Assembly: GCA_026645575.1 (NCBI GenBank) | Contig: JAPKMW010000027.1 | Location: 1-64,000, forward strand | Direction: 5' to 3' | From: Caldilineaceae bacterium | GTDB taxonomy: Bacteria; Chloroflexota; Anaerolineae; Caldilineales; Caldilineaceae | DNA: 64,000 nt | Part shown: positions 43,091-51,702 of the stretch, one piece after another | How the letters are laid out: each line of letters opens with the position of its first letter | How positions within the stretch are numbered: the first letter of the stretch is position 1 | Made by a program: the position numbers and the translations under genes | The notes under the pieces: generated by a model | What the model saw: only the letters and a program-made list of their open reading frames with translations | Told to the model about the DNA's origin: nothing | Database searches by the model: none

Positions 43091-44263
43091 ATGAAGACAA
43101 GAAGACAAGAAGAGAAGAACACAAGAAGACAAGAAGCACAGCAGCACGACACCATCGTGACAGTCGAGTTGACGGATGTTGCGCAGACGGGGGAGGCGAT
43201 TGGGCGTGTGGATGGGATCGTTCTCTTTGTTCCCTTTGGCGCGCCGGGGGATCGGGCGGAGGTGTTGATCACGGAACGGAAGCGCACCTTTGCACGAGGA
43301 CGGTTGCTGCGTTTATTGGCGGCGGCGCCGCAGCGAGTCACGCCGGTTTGTCCTTATTTCACCGTTTGCGGCGGTTGTGAGTGGCAACATCTGCCGTATG
43401 AAGAACAGGTGCGGTTGAAAACCGAAAGTGTACGTTCGCATTTGGTCCGCATTGGTAAGGTGGCAGATCCCTCTGTCTTGCCCTGTCTGCCCAGCCCGCA
43501 GCCATACGGCTATCGCAACCATGCGCGTCTGCACCGCACGCCCACCGGCGCTATCGGTTATCGGGCCGCCCGTTCGCATGACGTGGTTGCTATTACCACC
43601 TGTCCCATTTTGGAACCGGAACTGAATGAAGCCGTACAGCGGTTGGCTGTGGATCCCCCGCCTGCTACCACCGGGGAAATCCAGGTGCGCGTCGCCATGC
43701 CCTTGCCAATCGGCGCCCACACCTATGATTTCGCCCCCGCCGCTTTCTTTCAAGCCAATACGGCCATTGCCGCCCAGTTGGTGACAGCGGTGCTACAGGC
43801 ATTAATGCTTCAAGGCCATGAACAAGTGTTGGAACTCTATTGCGGCGGTGGCCTCTTTACCATTCCAATGGCCGCGGCCGGCGCTTCTGTCCTGGGTGTT
43901 GAAGCAAATGAAGCCGCGATTACCGATGCCTGGGCCAATGCTGATCGCGCCGGTGTGCGCGAACGAGTGACGTTACTGGCTGCGCCCGTCGAAGAGGCAT
44001 TAACACAACCCACTGTTCAGGAATGCCAGTGGGACGCCATTGTGTTGGACCCTCCGCGTGCCGGTGTTGCGCCAGCGGCGTTAACAGCCCTGTTGACCTT
44101 CGCCGCCCCCAAAATCGTTTATGTCTCTTGCGACCCAGCCACCCTGGCGCGCGATACGCAGATCCTCTGCACCAACGGCTATCGTCTGTGTTATGCTCAA
44201 CCTTTTGACATGTTCCCCCAAACCCATCATGTCGAAACGGTGGCGCTTTTTGAACGGCTCTGA
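43091..44263 (+). CDS. 23S rRNA (uracil-5-)-methyltransferase RumA/RlmD-like
   Basis: This 390-residue protein has an N-terminal TRAM-like domain (VELTDVAQTGEAIGRVDG), cysteines CPYFTVCGGCEW for a 4Fe-4S cluster, FFQANTAIAAQLV, the SAM-binding ELYCGGGLFTIPMA, and the catalytic VSCDPATLARD. It methylates uridine in rRNA or tRNA. The first 20 codons come from a simple AAGACAAGA tract, so the true start may be the GTG at 43157. Confidence 0.9.
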   Translation: MKTRRQEEKNTRRQEAQQHDTIVTVELTDVAQTGEAIGRVDGIVLFVPFGAPGDRAEVLITERKRTFARGRLLRLLAAAPQRVTPVCPYFTVCGGCEWQHLPYEEQVRLKTESVRSHLVRIGKVADPSVLPCLPSPQPYGYRNHARLHRTPTGAIGYRAARSHDVVAITTCPILEPELNEAVQRLAVDPPPATTGEIQVRVAMPLPIGAHTYDFAPAAFFQANTAIAAQLVTAVLQALMLQGHEQVLELYCGGGLFTIPMAAAGASVLGVEANEAAITDAWANADRAGVRERVTLLAAPVEEALTQPTVQECQWDAIVLDPPRAGVAPAALTALLTFAAPKIVYVSCDPATLARDTQILCTNGYRLCYAQPFDMFPQTHHVETVALFERL

Positions 44264-44362
44264 TACGTTTGACGATTGTGGGTTGCCTAGTTCGCCATCG
44301 GCTGTTATGATTACCTCGATTCGTAAACTGTAGTAAAGTCAAGGTAATTACCAAGCTAAACC

Positions 44363-44440
44363 CCTCCTAGCCTCCCCAGTTAAGGGGAGAAATTGTGTGC
44401 CGTCAACCATTCCCTCCCTTCTCAGGGGAGGGTTAGGGTG
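44363..44440. repeat. Palindromic element of CCCTCCTAGCCTCCCC type
   Basis: CCCCTCCTAGCCTCCCCAGT at the left faces GGGGAGGGTTAGGGTGGGG at the right. The same CCTCCCCC/GGGGGAGG word is tandemly inserted in the NACHT gene at 49773-49985. Confidence 0.6.
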
Positions 44441-44472
44441 GGGTGAGCTGTAAAGTCAAAGAAGGAATTGGA

Positions 44473-46407
44473 ATGAATCATCAAGCACGCCTTGCGTCGT
44501 CGATCAACGGGCCGGTAAACGGACGACGTCTCATGCTCTTGTTGCTGCTGGTCACTGCGCTCCTTCCCCTGGCCCCTACCCTCCATGCGCAGTCGCCCGG
44601 CTTTAAAGTCGCCAACGGCTTTGTGGCCGAAGTGGTCGTCACCAAGCTAAAGATGCCCACCGCCTTTGCGTTTGGCCCCGATGGTCGTGTCTACATTACC
44701 GAAAAAGAGGGGGTGGTGCGCGTCGTCCAGAATGGTGTTCTCCAGAGCGAACCCTTTATCGATCTGCGCGCCGAGGTCAACGCCGTGGGGCAGCGGGGCT
44801 TGTTAGCCATTGCCGCCCATCCCCGCTTCCCCGCCACCCCCTATCTCTATCTTGGTTATGTCTATGACCCGCCCGAAGCCAAAAGCTATGATCCCAATGG
44901 CGCCCGTGCGTCGCGTGTGCTGCGCATCTCGGCCAACCCCGCCAACCTGAATGTCCATCAACCCGGCAGTGGCGTCGTGATCTTGGGGAACAACAGCAAT
45001 TTTACCTATATTCCCAATCCTAATTTTTCCGAAAAACAACCCTTTGCCTGTGATAACGGTCAGGGCGGCTTTGTTAATGACTGCCTGCCCAATGACGGCC
45101 AGGTGCATCCGGTGGCGGATCTGGTCTTTGGGCGCGATGGGGCGCTCTATGTTGGCACTGGGGATGGCTTGAACTATGGCGTTGGTAGCCTGCGCGCCCA
45201 GGCTATCGACAGCCTCGCCGGTAAGATCCTGCGCATCGACCCGATTACGGGCGCCGGCTATGCCAATAACCCCTTCTACGATGGCAACCCGCAGAGCAAC
45301 CGCTCCAAGGTCTATGTCTATGGCATGAAGCACCCCTGGCGCTTTGCCGTTCACCCGACCACCGGCGAACTTTTTATTGGCGATGTGGGCAACCTGAAAT
45401 GGGAAGAGCTGACGCGTGCCGGCGCCGGCGCCAATTTAGGCTGGCCCTGCTTTGAAGGCAAAAACCCCAACGCCTTTGACCCTGTCTGTCAGCCCCTGCT
45501 CAATGGGCAGCAACCGGTGACGCATGGCTTCCACCTCTATCCCCATGAAGATGGCTGGGGCGCGGTCATTGGTGGCGGTTTCTACACCGGCAACGCCTTC
45601 CCCGCCTGGATGCGCAATGCCTATTTCTATGGCGATTTTAACAAAGGCACCATTCAGGTGACGCCGGCCAATGCTGTTAGCTTTACCGACTTTGCCACCG
45701 GCATTCCTGGTTTTGTGCAAATCAGCAGCGGCCCGGACGGCGCCATGTATGTTCTCTCGGTCACCACCGGCAGCCTCTACCGCATTCGCGTCGGCAGTGA
45801 ACCGGCGCCGCCACCGGCCACCGTTGCCGCGACCCCTGCTGCCGGTTCAACCCCAACCGGCAACAAAACCTCTGCGGCTGCCCCGACAACAGCGGTCGCG
45901 CCGGCTGCACCCAGCGGCGCCGGCGCCGGCAAAATTCTGCGCGAATGGTGGACCGGCATCGGCGGCAAGAGCGTGGCCGATCTCACTAACAGCAAAGATT
46001 TCAAAGAAAAACCCGACGGCCAGGAGATGCTCACCAGCCTCGACGCCCCCCGTGGCGCCGGCAACGACTATGGCGCCCGCATTCGTGGCTACGTGATCCC
46101 GCCCGTCACCGGCGACTACCGCTTCTGGATCGCCAGCGACGACGCTAGTCAACTCTGGTTGAGCAGCGACGCCAACCCCGCGAACAAGAAGCAAATCGCC
46201 GGCGTCAACGACTGGACGCCCGCCCAACAATGGGATCGCCACCCGTCGCAGCAATCCGAAGTGATCCGCCTGCAAGCCGGTCAACGCTACTATCTCGAAA
46301 TCCTTCACAAACAAGGCGACCAAAAAGACAACCTCAGCGTCGCCTGGCAAATCCCCGGCAGCGACCGCCAAGTCATCAGCGGTCAATACCTCTCGCCGCC
46401 CGAATAA
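44473..46407 (+). CDS. PQQ-dependent sugar (glucose/sorbosone) dehydrogenase with C-terminal PA14-like domain
   Basis: The ATG at 44473 has AAGGAAT upstream and gives 644 residues. A signal peptide (LMLLLLLVTALLPLAPTLHAQ) precedes a six-bladed beta-propeller: PTAFAFGPDGRVYITEKEGVVR, GQRGLLAIAAHPRF, SLAGKILRIDP, KHPWRFAVHPTTGELFIGDVG and ISSGPDGAMYVLS. An Ala/Pro/Thr linker leads to a PA14-like domain (about 500-640; YRFWIASDDASQLWLS), which often binds carbohydrate. It is probably a secreted sugar oxidoreductase. Confidence 0.88.
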   Translation: MNHQARLASSINGPVNGRRLMLLLLLVTALLPLAPTLHAQSPGFKVANGFVAEVVVTKLKMPTAFAFGPDGRVYITEKEGVVRVVQNGVLQSEPFIDLRAEVNAVGQRGLLAIAAHPRFPATPYLYLGYVYDPPEAKSYDPNGARASRVLRISANPANLNVHQPGSGVVILGNNSNFTYIPNPNFSEKQPFACDNGQGGFVNDCLPNDGQVHPVADLVFGRDGALYVGTGDGLNYGVGSLRAQAIDSLAGKILRIDPITGAGYANNPFYDGNPQSNRSKVYVYGMKHPWRFAVHPTTGELFIGDVGNLKWEELTRAGAGANLGWPCFEGKNPNAFDPVCQPLLNGQQPVTHGFHLYPHEDGWGAVIGGGFYTGNAFPAWMRNAYFYGDFNKGTIQVTPANAVSFTDFATGIPGFVQISSGPDGAMYVLSVTTGSLYRIRVGSEPAPPPATVAATPAAGSTPTGNKTSAAAPTTAVAPAAPSGAGAGKILREWWTGIGGKSVADLTNSKDFKEKPDGQEMLTSLDAPRGAGNDYGARIRGYVIPPVTGDYRFWIASDDASQLWLSSDANPANKKQIAGVNDWTPAQQWDRHPSQQSEVIRLQAGQRYYLEILHKQGDQKDNLSVAWQIPGSDRQVISGQYLSPPE

Positions 46408-46608
46408 CGCGCCACGGACTCGCTAGGAGCAGATTGTTCTGCTCCCAGCAAGTCCGTGGCTCGCCCTGCCCCGCTGCCCCAACCGCTCTGCGCGAGTCCG
46501 TGACTCGCCCTACCCCCGCCGCCCCAGCCGCTCTAAGCGAGTCCGTGACTCGCCCTGCTCCCGCCGCCCCAACCGCTCCAAGCGAGTCCGTGACTCGCCC
46601 TGCTCCCC
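46408..46608. repeat. REP array downstream of the RAYT gene
   Basis: Four copies of the GCGAGTCCGTGACTCGC core or close variants, spaced about 45 bases with CCGCC/CCCC-rich spacers, fill the gap between the sugar dehydrogenase and the transposase. Confidence 0.85.
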
Positions 46609-46613
46609 CACAC

Positions 46614-47168
46614 TTACATCAACTTCCGCACATCACTAATCGGAATCACCGTCCGCTTATTCGCCAAATAATAGCGCGCACTCGACCACATATACTGCTC
46701 AGCCCGATCCGCCAATTGCCAGCGTGATTGCAGCGGATTATGATGAATATACTCCATCTTCTGCCGCAGAAATCCCGGCGTGAAGACATTCGCCGCCTCA
46801 TACTCCGTCTCCCACACGGAATGTTCTTGATCATCCGGCGCCGCCTCCGCCAAAAAGGCCAGCACCGCCGCATTCTCTTCCGCTTCATAGTGACGAATAA
46901 TCAAATTGGCCGTCGCCTTCTTGTACTCACGAATCACCGTAATCGGCGTATGTCCTGTGCAGCAGCGCACAATAAAGTGGATATGGTTCGGCATAATCAC
47001 AAATGCATACAGTTCATACTGCCCCAGAATCCGCCCATTGTTCAAACAATCGACCAAGATCCGCTTGATCACATCCCGCTGGAACAGATGTACCCGTTTG
47101 ATGGCGCTGGTCGTAAAAAAGTAAAGATGTGTGGGGTCAATATGGACAGGCCACGTAGCGGAGGCCAT
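46614..47168 (-). mobile_element. REP-associated tyrosine transposase (RAYT, Y1_Tnp family)
   Basis: This 184-residue protein has the HUH motif in MPNHIHFIV (His62 and His64) and the nucleophilic tyrosine in MEYIHHNP (Y140), in the standard single-Tyr order. AAAGGA precedes the start. Arrays of the GAGTCCGTGACTC palindrome lie on both sides (46408-46608 and 47222-47577). RAYTs bind and cut REP hairpins as single-stranded DNA, so this protein is the likely source of the dispersed palindromes across the island. Confidence 0.92.
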
Positions 47169-47221
47169 AACGCTTTTCCTTTCGATCGAGAGCTTTTGAT
47201 TTTGTTCTTACTTGCCTGCGC

Positions 47222-47350
47222 TGGGTGAGTCCGCGGCGCGTTTCCTCAATCTCATCCCACCGGCTCCCCGCGAGTCCGTGACTCGTCCTGCTTGGCCGAA
47301 GTTACCAACGCTCAGCGTAACCGGCTCCCCGCGAGTCCGTGACTCGCCTT
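47222..47350. repeat. REP copies upstream of the RAYT gene
   Basis: Copies of CCCCGCGAGTCCGTGACTCG occur at about 47265 and 47328, with a diverged copy near 47225. Confidence 0.8.
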
Positions 47351-47516
47351 ACTCACCCCGCAAATATGCAGTTTGTTTGTGTTTGCTAGTTCCGTTACCA
47401 GACTAACAGTATCACAGAGTGTAGCCTATTAGGACGAAATTGTAAAATATTAAGTAAATCGTAAGTGATTGGGATGTAGATCCTATCAAGATGAACACTG
47501 GCTAGAGGAAACCAGG

Positions 47517-47577
47517 GCGAGTCATGGACTCGCGGGGAGCGGGATTGGGGCGAGTCACGGACTCGCGGGGAGCGGGT
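47517..47577. repeat. REP pair in opposite orientation, next to the DGR template
   Basis: Two GCGAGTCA(C/T)GGACTCGCGGGG copies with GGAGCGGG tails stand in the orientation opposite to those at 47222-47350. They end about 20 bases before the template-RNA promoter. Confidence 0.8.
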
Positions 47578-47595
47578 CGTGAGGGATTGGTGGAG

Positions 47596-47625
47596 TTGGT
47601 GAAATTGTTCGGGCTTCGGTATAAT
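47596..47625 (+). promoter_or_regulatory. Promoter for the DGR template RNA
   Basis: TTGGTG at 47596-47601 and a consensus TATAAT at 47620-47625 with an 18-base spacer. The expected start near 47632 is at the left edge of the template repeat. Inferred from sequence only. Confidence 0.55.
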
Positions 47626-47631
47626 GGACAT

Positions 47632-47960
47632 GGGCGGCGACCATCAGGTGCGTTGTGCGTACCGCAACAGGAACAATCCCAGGAACAGGAACAACAACGT
47701 CGGGTATCGCCTCGCCAGCACCTCTGTCAATAGATAATGGACAATGAATAATGGTTAATGTTGTCCAGCAGCGACGCCAGGTCAGAAATGTCGGCGCGCT
47801 ACGGCCCGCCGACCGCGATCAAACGAAGAGAGGTCCAGGACGCTGTCCCGGTCTGGTTGCGTAGGCCACCAGGCCAAAGAAGCTAGGCCCGTTCGTCTTT
47901 TAGTAACCGCAGGGCGACCACCGGCGGACGGGCTGCTTTGGTAAAAAGACAAGCCGGCAA
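47632..47960 (+). ncRNA. Candidate DGR template RNA (template repeat plus structured 3' spacer)
   Basis: No convincing gene lies between the RAYT gene and the NACHT gene. Downstream of the template the sequence holds good hairpins: TGGACAA/TTGTCCA (47738-47744 with 47761-47767), GTCGGCG/CGCCGAC (47790-47796 with 47807-47813), and GCCCGT/ACGGGC in 47885-47935. In studied DGRs a structured spacer 3' of the template binds Avd and the reverse transcriptase and primes cDNA synthesis, so I infer the same here. Extent is approximate. Confidence 0.55.
47648..47720 (+). repeat. DGR template repeat (TR)
   Basis: Positions 47648-47718 align without gaps to 51001-51071 in the NACHT gene (offset 3353). 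The central codons are AAC AGG AAC AAT CCC AGG AAC AGG AAC AAC AAC. None of these can mutate to a stop by changing only A. The last 17 bases before the end (GTCGGGTATCGCCTCGC) are the likely initiation anchor. Confidence 0.93.
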
Positions 47961-47972
47961 CACGATCCCACC

Positions 47973-48051
47973 GCTCGTAGCCAGTCCGTGACTGGCGTTA
48001 AGGGATGCCAGTCACCGGGACCCCTTCGGGGGTGTGGCTACGAGCAGCAAG
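47973..48051. repeat. Palindromic element upstream of the NACHT gene
   Basis: GCTCGTAGCCAGTCCGTGAC at the left, with GTGTGGCTACGAGC at the right and an inner ACCCCTTCGGGGGT hairpin. It is related to the elements at 39405, 22262 and 51654. Confidence 0.7.
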
Positions 48052-48072
48052 TCGATACGATAGGAAGATCAC

Positions 48073-51000
48073 ATGCGCGACTCCCCCCAGCCCCCAACCC
48101 AACCTCCGGCCCAGCCCCCGGCCCAATTGTCAACCACCATCGGTGGCAATGTCAACCTGCGTGATGGGCATTTTATCGGGCGCGATTACAACCACCTGGA
48201 AGTGCATTTTAGCGGCGCTGAATTACAGACGCTATTCAGTGAACTCTTGCCCCTCTTGCGCAGCGCCGATGGCCGCGTGGCCGATGGCGTTGTCACCGCG
48301 CAGGGGCAAAGCCTGACGGTGACCGCGGCGCAAGCCGAAGCCCTGGGCCAATATTTGCTTACCAACAGCCAGCGCGACCGCGGCGAACGGGAACTACACT
48401 ACCTGACCCGCCTCTGCATCGACCCGACCTACCAGCAATGGCAACGGCGTTATACGCCCCTCTCCGGCGGCTATCGCCCCGCGCCCCAACTTGACCCGCG
48501 CTTTAGCGAGATTCTGGTGCGCGGCGACGGCCCGCAACGGCAGATTGAGCGCATCCACCTGCCTGACATTCGCGATGCCCTGGAACGCCATGCCAGCGCC
48601 GTTCTCCTGGCCCAACCGGGTGCGGGCAAGACGACGGTCTTACAGCGCCTGCTGCTTGATCTTGCCCTGCAACGGCTGCAAAGTCAGCAGCCAGGCGCCG
48701 CGGCCAAACCGGCGCGCCTGCCCTTTTTCGTGCGGCTGGCAGCGCAACTGCCTGACGAAAGCCCGCTCGCCTTTTTGACCCGCGCCTGGCAAGCGGCTTT
48801 GCCCGGCGCCCATCGCGATGCCGCCGCTGAGTTGACCCAGGCGCTCCAGCGGGGCGAACTCTGTCTGCTCTGTGACGCCCTCAACGAGGCGCGGCGCGAC
48901 CGCTACGCCGAGCGCATGGCCGACTGGCGCGACTTTGCCCGCGACCTGCCCGCCGGCAACCGGCTGCTCTTTACCTGTCGCAGCCAGGATTATTATGGCG
49001 AGTTGGCCGTGCAACAGGTGGAGATTGACCTGCTCACCCCGGCGCAGATTGCCGACTTCTGTCGCCGCTACCTGGACGAGGCGCACGGGGCAGCACTCTG
49101 GCAAACGCTGCAAAACGACCACGCCGCCCTCCTGCCGCTGGCCGCCATTCCCTACTACCTGCTCATGATCGTCGAAGTCTATAGCGCCGACGGGGCGTTG
49201 CCGACCCAACGCGCCCGCCTCTTTGAGCAATTTGCCCTGCGCCTGCTCCAACGGGAAGCGGAAAGACGCCACGCCGACTGGATCGAACCGGCGGCGCAAC
49301 ATTGGCTGCTGGGCGAATTGGCCTTTGCCATGCAAGCGCTGGGGGAAGGCACCGAAGTGAGCCGCGATTGGGCGATCAACACGCTGCCGGCCACGGTGAC
49401 GCTGCCCAAAGGCCCACCCCTCCCCACCCCGGCGGCAACCCTTTTACGCCTGGGCTGCGCCGCCACCCTCCTGAGCGAAACGCCCAGCGGCGGCTTCAAA
49501 TTTGCTCACCATCTGCTCCAGGAATATTTTGCCGCCGAAGCCCTCTTGCGCCACCACCAACAGGGTGCGGATCTCAGCGACAAATGGCGCGTCCCCAGCA
49601 CTGTGCGCGCCATGCCGCCGGCAGAACGAGGCCAATGGGACCCGCTGCCCGGCCCGCCCACCAGCGGCTGGGAACAGACGACGATCCTGGCCGCTGGTCT
49701 CTACCCGGCCTTGATCGAGACGGTGTTGCCGGTCAACCCGGCGCTGGCAGCGCGGTGTCTGTTGGCGCAAGGTGGACCCCCTCCCAGCCTCCCCCAGCTT
49801 GGGGGAGGAGCCATTGGCGCTGCGTTGCTGGTGGAACCCCCTCCCAACCTCCCCCAGTTTGGGGGAGGAGCCATTGGCGCTGCGCTGCTGGTGGAACCCC
49901 CTCCCAGCCTCCCCCAGCTTGGGGGAGGAGGAGTGGTCCCGCCGACGAGTTCACGGCTCCCTCCCCAAACTGGGGAGGGCGGGGGAGGGGTTAGGCATGG
50001 CGCTCAACAAGCCTTGTTAGCCCGCCTGGGCAACGTCGCCATCCACCTGCGCAGCCGGATCGAGGCCGGGTTGTTGCTGGGCAAGTTGGGCGATCCGCGC
50101 TTCCCGGTCGAGACCATCAAGGGCGTCCAGGTGATCCTGCCACCGATGGTCAACATTCCAACCGCCACCGCCACCATTGGCAGCGGCTGGTGGGACCGTC
50201 AGGCGAACCGCGATGAAAAGCCACGCCACACCGTCAACCTGGCCGCCTATGCCCTGGGGCGCTACCCCGTGACTAATGCCGAATATGCTTGCTTTATGGC
50301 CGCCGGCGGCTATGAAGAGGAGCGCTACTGGACGACCGGCGGCCAATATTGGTTGCGGGGCGAACCAGTGCCGGGGGAAGAAGATCCGATTGATTGGTGG
50401 GTGCGAACTTGGCAACGCCGCAAAAAGAATCCGGCGGAGATCGATGAATCGGTGAAAAAGGGGTGGATGACCGAACGCGAGGCAGAGGGATGGCGCGCTC
50501 TGATTACGTGGCCGGAAGAACGGGCATTAGCTCAGTTTCGTGAATGGTATCCAACTGGTCAAACCTATCGTGAACCACGCTACTGGCAAGATGACGCCTT
50601 TAACAACCCCAGTCAGCCCGTTGTCGGCGTCTGCTGGTACGAGGCGATGGCCTACGCTGCCTGGCTGGCAACCCTGACCGGCGACCCCTACCGGCTGCCC
50701 AGCGAAGCCGAATGGGAGTGGGCAGCGCGGCGGGGCCGGCGGCTCTACCCGTGGGGTAATTTCTGGGATGCAACCAAGTGCAATAGCCTGGAAGAGCGAG
50801 TTATGCGCACCACGCCTGTCGGTGCCTACCCCCACGGCGCTACACCCGATGGCCTCTTTGACCTGAGCGGTAATGTCTGGGAGTGGACCGTTTCGCTGAA
50901 TAGCGACTACCCTTACCAGCCAAACACTGGGCGCGACGCGGCGGACGTTACAGGGCTTCGCATAAACCGTGGCGGCGCATGGGACTCTAGTCAACAAATG

Positions 51001-51087
51001 GTGCGTTGTGCGTACCGCAGCTGGGGCTATCCCTGGAACGGGCTCAACAACGTCGGATATCGCCTCGCCAGGCTCCCTCCTTCGTAG
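48073..51087 (+). CDS. DGR target: NACHT-type NTPase with C-terminal formylglycine-generating-enzyme (FGE-sulfatase) domain
   Basis: This 1004-residue protein has four parts. Residues 20-47 hold a Pro-rich lead and the motif GNVNLRDGHFIGRD. Residues 150-480 form a NACHT/STAND-like NTPase with Walker A GAGKTT (183-188) and Walker B LLCDALNE (D268). Residues 566-637 are a repetitive Pro/Gly linker made by a DNA repeat. Residues 690-1004 are an FGE/SUMF1 C-type-lectin-like domain (YPVTNAEYACFM, RLPSEAEWEWAARRG, DLSGNVWEWT). The end, RINRGGAWDSS to the C-terminus, is the variable repeat. AGGAAG precedes the ATG. STAND NTPases sense ligands and trigger effectors; the hypervariable lectin fold is the probable sensor. 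Confidence 0.93.
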   Translation: MRDSPQPPTQPPAQPPAQLSTTIGGNVNLRDGHFIGRDYNHLEVHFSGAELQTLFSELLPLLRSADGRVADGVVTAQGQSLTVTAAQAEALGQYLLTNSQRDRGERELHYLTRLCIDPTYQQWQRRYTPLSGGYRPAPQLDPRFSEILVRGDGPQRQIERIHLPDIRDALERHASAVLLAQPGAGKTTVLQRLLLDLALQRLQSQQPGAAAKPARLPFFVRLAAQLPDESPLAFLTRAWQAALPGAHRDAAAELTQALQRGELCLLCDALNEARRDRYAERMADWRDFARDLPAGNRLLFTCRSQDYYGELAVQQVEIDLLTPAQIADFCRRYLDEAHGAALWQTLQNDHAALLPLAAIPYYLLMIVEVYSADGALPTQRARLFEQFALRLLQREAERRHADWIEPAAQHWLLGELAFAMQALGEGTEVSRDWAINTLPATVTLPKGPPLPTPAATLLRLGCAATLLSETPSGGFKFAHHLLQEYFAAEALLRHHQQGADLSDKWRVPSTVRAMPPAERGQWDPLPGPPTSGWEQTTILAAGLYPALIETVLPVNPALAARCLLAQGGPPPSLPQLGGGAIGAALLVEPPPNLPQFGGGAIGAALLVEPPPSLPQLGGGGVVPPTSSRLPPQTGEGGGGVRHGAQQALLARLGNVAIHLRSRIEAGLLLGKLGDPRFPVETIKGVQVILPPMVNIPTATATIGSGWWDRQANRDEKPRHTVNLAAYALGRYPVTNAEYACFMAAGGYEEERYWTTGGQYWLRGEPVPGEEDPIDWWVRTWQRRKKNPAEIDESVKKGWMTEREAEGWRALITWPEERALAQFREWYPTGQTYREPRYWQDDAFNNPSQPVVGVCWYEAMAYAAWLATLTGDPYRLPSEAEWEWAARRGRRLYPWGNFWDATKCNSLEERVMRTTPVGAYPHGATPDGLFDLSGNVWEWTVSLNSDYPYQPNTGRDAADVTGLRINRGGAWDSSQQMVRCAYRSWGYPWNGLNNVGYRLARLPPS
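49773..49985. repeat. In-frame 60-bp tandem palindromic repeat inside the NACHT gene
   Basis: Two full copies and one partial copy of an exact 60-bp unit encode the 20-residue repeat EPPPSLPQLGGGAIGAALLV. Each unit contains the perfect hairpin CCTCCCCCA-GCT-TGGGGGAGG. A facing CCCCAAACTGGGGAGG segment follows at 49960-49990. It stays in frame and is probably an inserted intergenic element turned into a linker. Confidence 0.85.
50971..51077 (+). other. DGR variable repeat (VR) with anchor
   Basis: The aligned core 51001-51071 differs from the template at nine sites before the anchor: 51020, 51022, 51025, 51026, 51028, 51034, 51040, 51043 and 51044. All nine are A in the template (four A to G, four A to T, one A to C). 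They change residues 983-986, 988, 990 and 991. The anchor differs by one G to A at 51057, as expected for non-identical IMH versions. Confidence 0.93.
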
Positions 51088-51153
51088 CCGTTGTCCGCTG
51101 TCCTTTGTCCCCTGTCCCCTGACCCAGATCAGCCTGCGCGGCGTGACCCGCCC

Positions 51154-51180
51154 CGCCCCGAAGGGGCGTCGCCAAATTTT
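51154..51180 (+). terminator. GC hairpin downstream of the variable repeat
   Basis: CGCCCC-GAA-GGGGCG (51154-51168) is followed after six bases by a run of T. It may terminate the NACHT transcript; a hairpin shortly downstream of the VR is also required for retrohoming in some DGRs. Confidence 0.5.
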
Positions 51181-51196
51181 TTGCAGGGCCAATCCC

Positions 51197-51276
51197 GCTC
51201 TAGGCGAGTCCGTGACTCGCCCTACTTCCTTAACCCGCCCCCGCTCATGGCGAGTCACGGACTCGCTGAGAGCGGG
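51197..51276. repeat. REP pair after the NACHT gene
   Basis: Facing copies GGCGAGTCCGTGACTCGCCC and GGCGAGTCACGGACTCGCTG with flanking CGCTCT/AGAGCG. Confidence 0.8.
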
Positions 51277-51288
51277 TATAGGCATAGC

Positions 51289-51636
51289 TTACCCTTTGCG
51301 CCAGGCGCCCAGCAACTTGCCCACCTGGTTGAGCAGATTGGCGCCCTGCTCATATTGCTTGGTGTTCAAACAGCGCAACTCATGGGCCAGCCGTAGTTGG
51401 AGACGCAGCGTATCCAGCGTCACATCGGCTTGGAGCAACGTTTCGGCACGGGCGGGGCCGGTCACTTTGCGGGCGCGGATCAACTGGCTGTGGCAGAGAA
51501 AGGCGCTATCCAACAGCCGGCTACCCAGCAGAAAGCGTTGGGCGCGCGGAAACTTTTCGACACAGGGGATCAGCCAGGTGGTGAAATCATAGAGCCGGGC
51601 AAAGACCGGTGCTTCGTTCATCGGTTGGGTGGTCAT
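51289..51636 (-). CDS. avd: Avd: DGR accessory four-helix-bundle protein
   Basis: This 115-residue, all-helical, basic protein has the Avd-type pattern: LYDFTTWLIPCVEKFPRAQRF, then RLLDSAFLCHSQLIRARK, LLQADVTLDTLRLQLRLAHELRCLNTKQYEQGANLLNQVGKLLGAW. Avd proteins form a pentameric barrel that binds the reverse transcriptase and template RNA. AGAGGAAA precedes the start. It lies just downstream of the reverse transcriptase gene on the same strand, separated by a small palindrome. Four-helix proteins found in rRNA intervening sequences look similar, but the neighbourhood settles the call. Confidence 0.92.
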   Translation of the reverse strand: MTTQPMNEAPVFARLYDFTTWLIPCVEKFPRAQRFLLGSRLLDSAFLCHSQLIRARKVTGPARAETLLQADVTLDTLRLQLRLAHELRCLNTKQYEQGANLLNQVGKLLGAWRKG

Positions 51637-51653
51637 AAGACAATTTCCTCTGC

Positions 51654-51696
51654 CGCTCGTAGCCAGTCACCGGGAACCCTGGTGTGGCTATGAGCG
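51654..51696. repeat. Palindrome between avd and the reverse transcriptase
   Basis: CCGCTCGTAGCCAGTCACCG faces TGGTGTGGCTATGAGCGG; same family as 47973-48051. Confidence 0.7.
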
Positions 51697-51702
51697 GAAC
51701 TG

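Noticed and set aside
49302..49994. Long open frame overlapping the NACHT gene on the same strand
   Set aside because: It is a shadow of the NACHT frame with no recognisable motifs; the NACHT frame has clear domains.
51289..51636. 23S rRNA intervening-sequence four-helix protein
   Set aside because: Similar fold, but no rRNA is present and the gene is directly next to the DGR reverse transcriptase.
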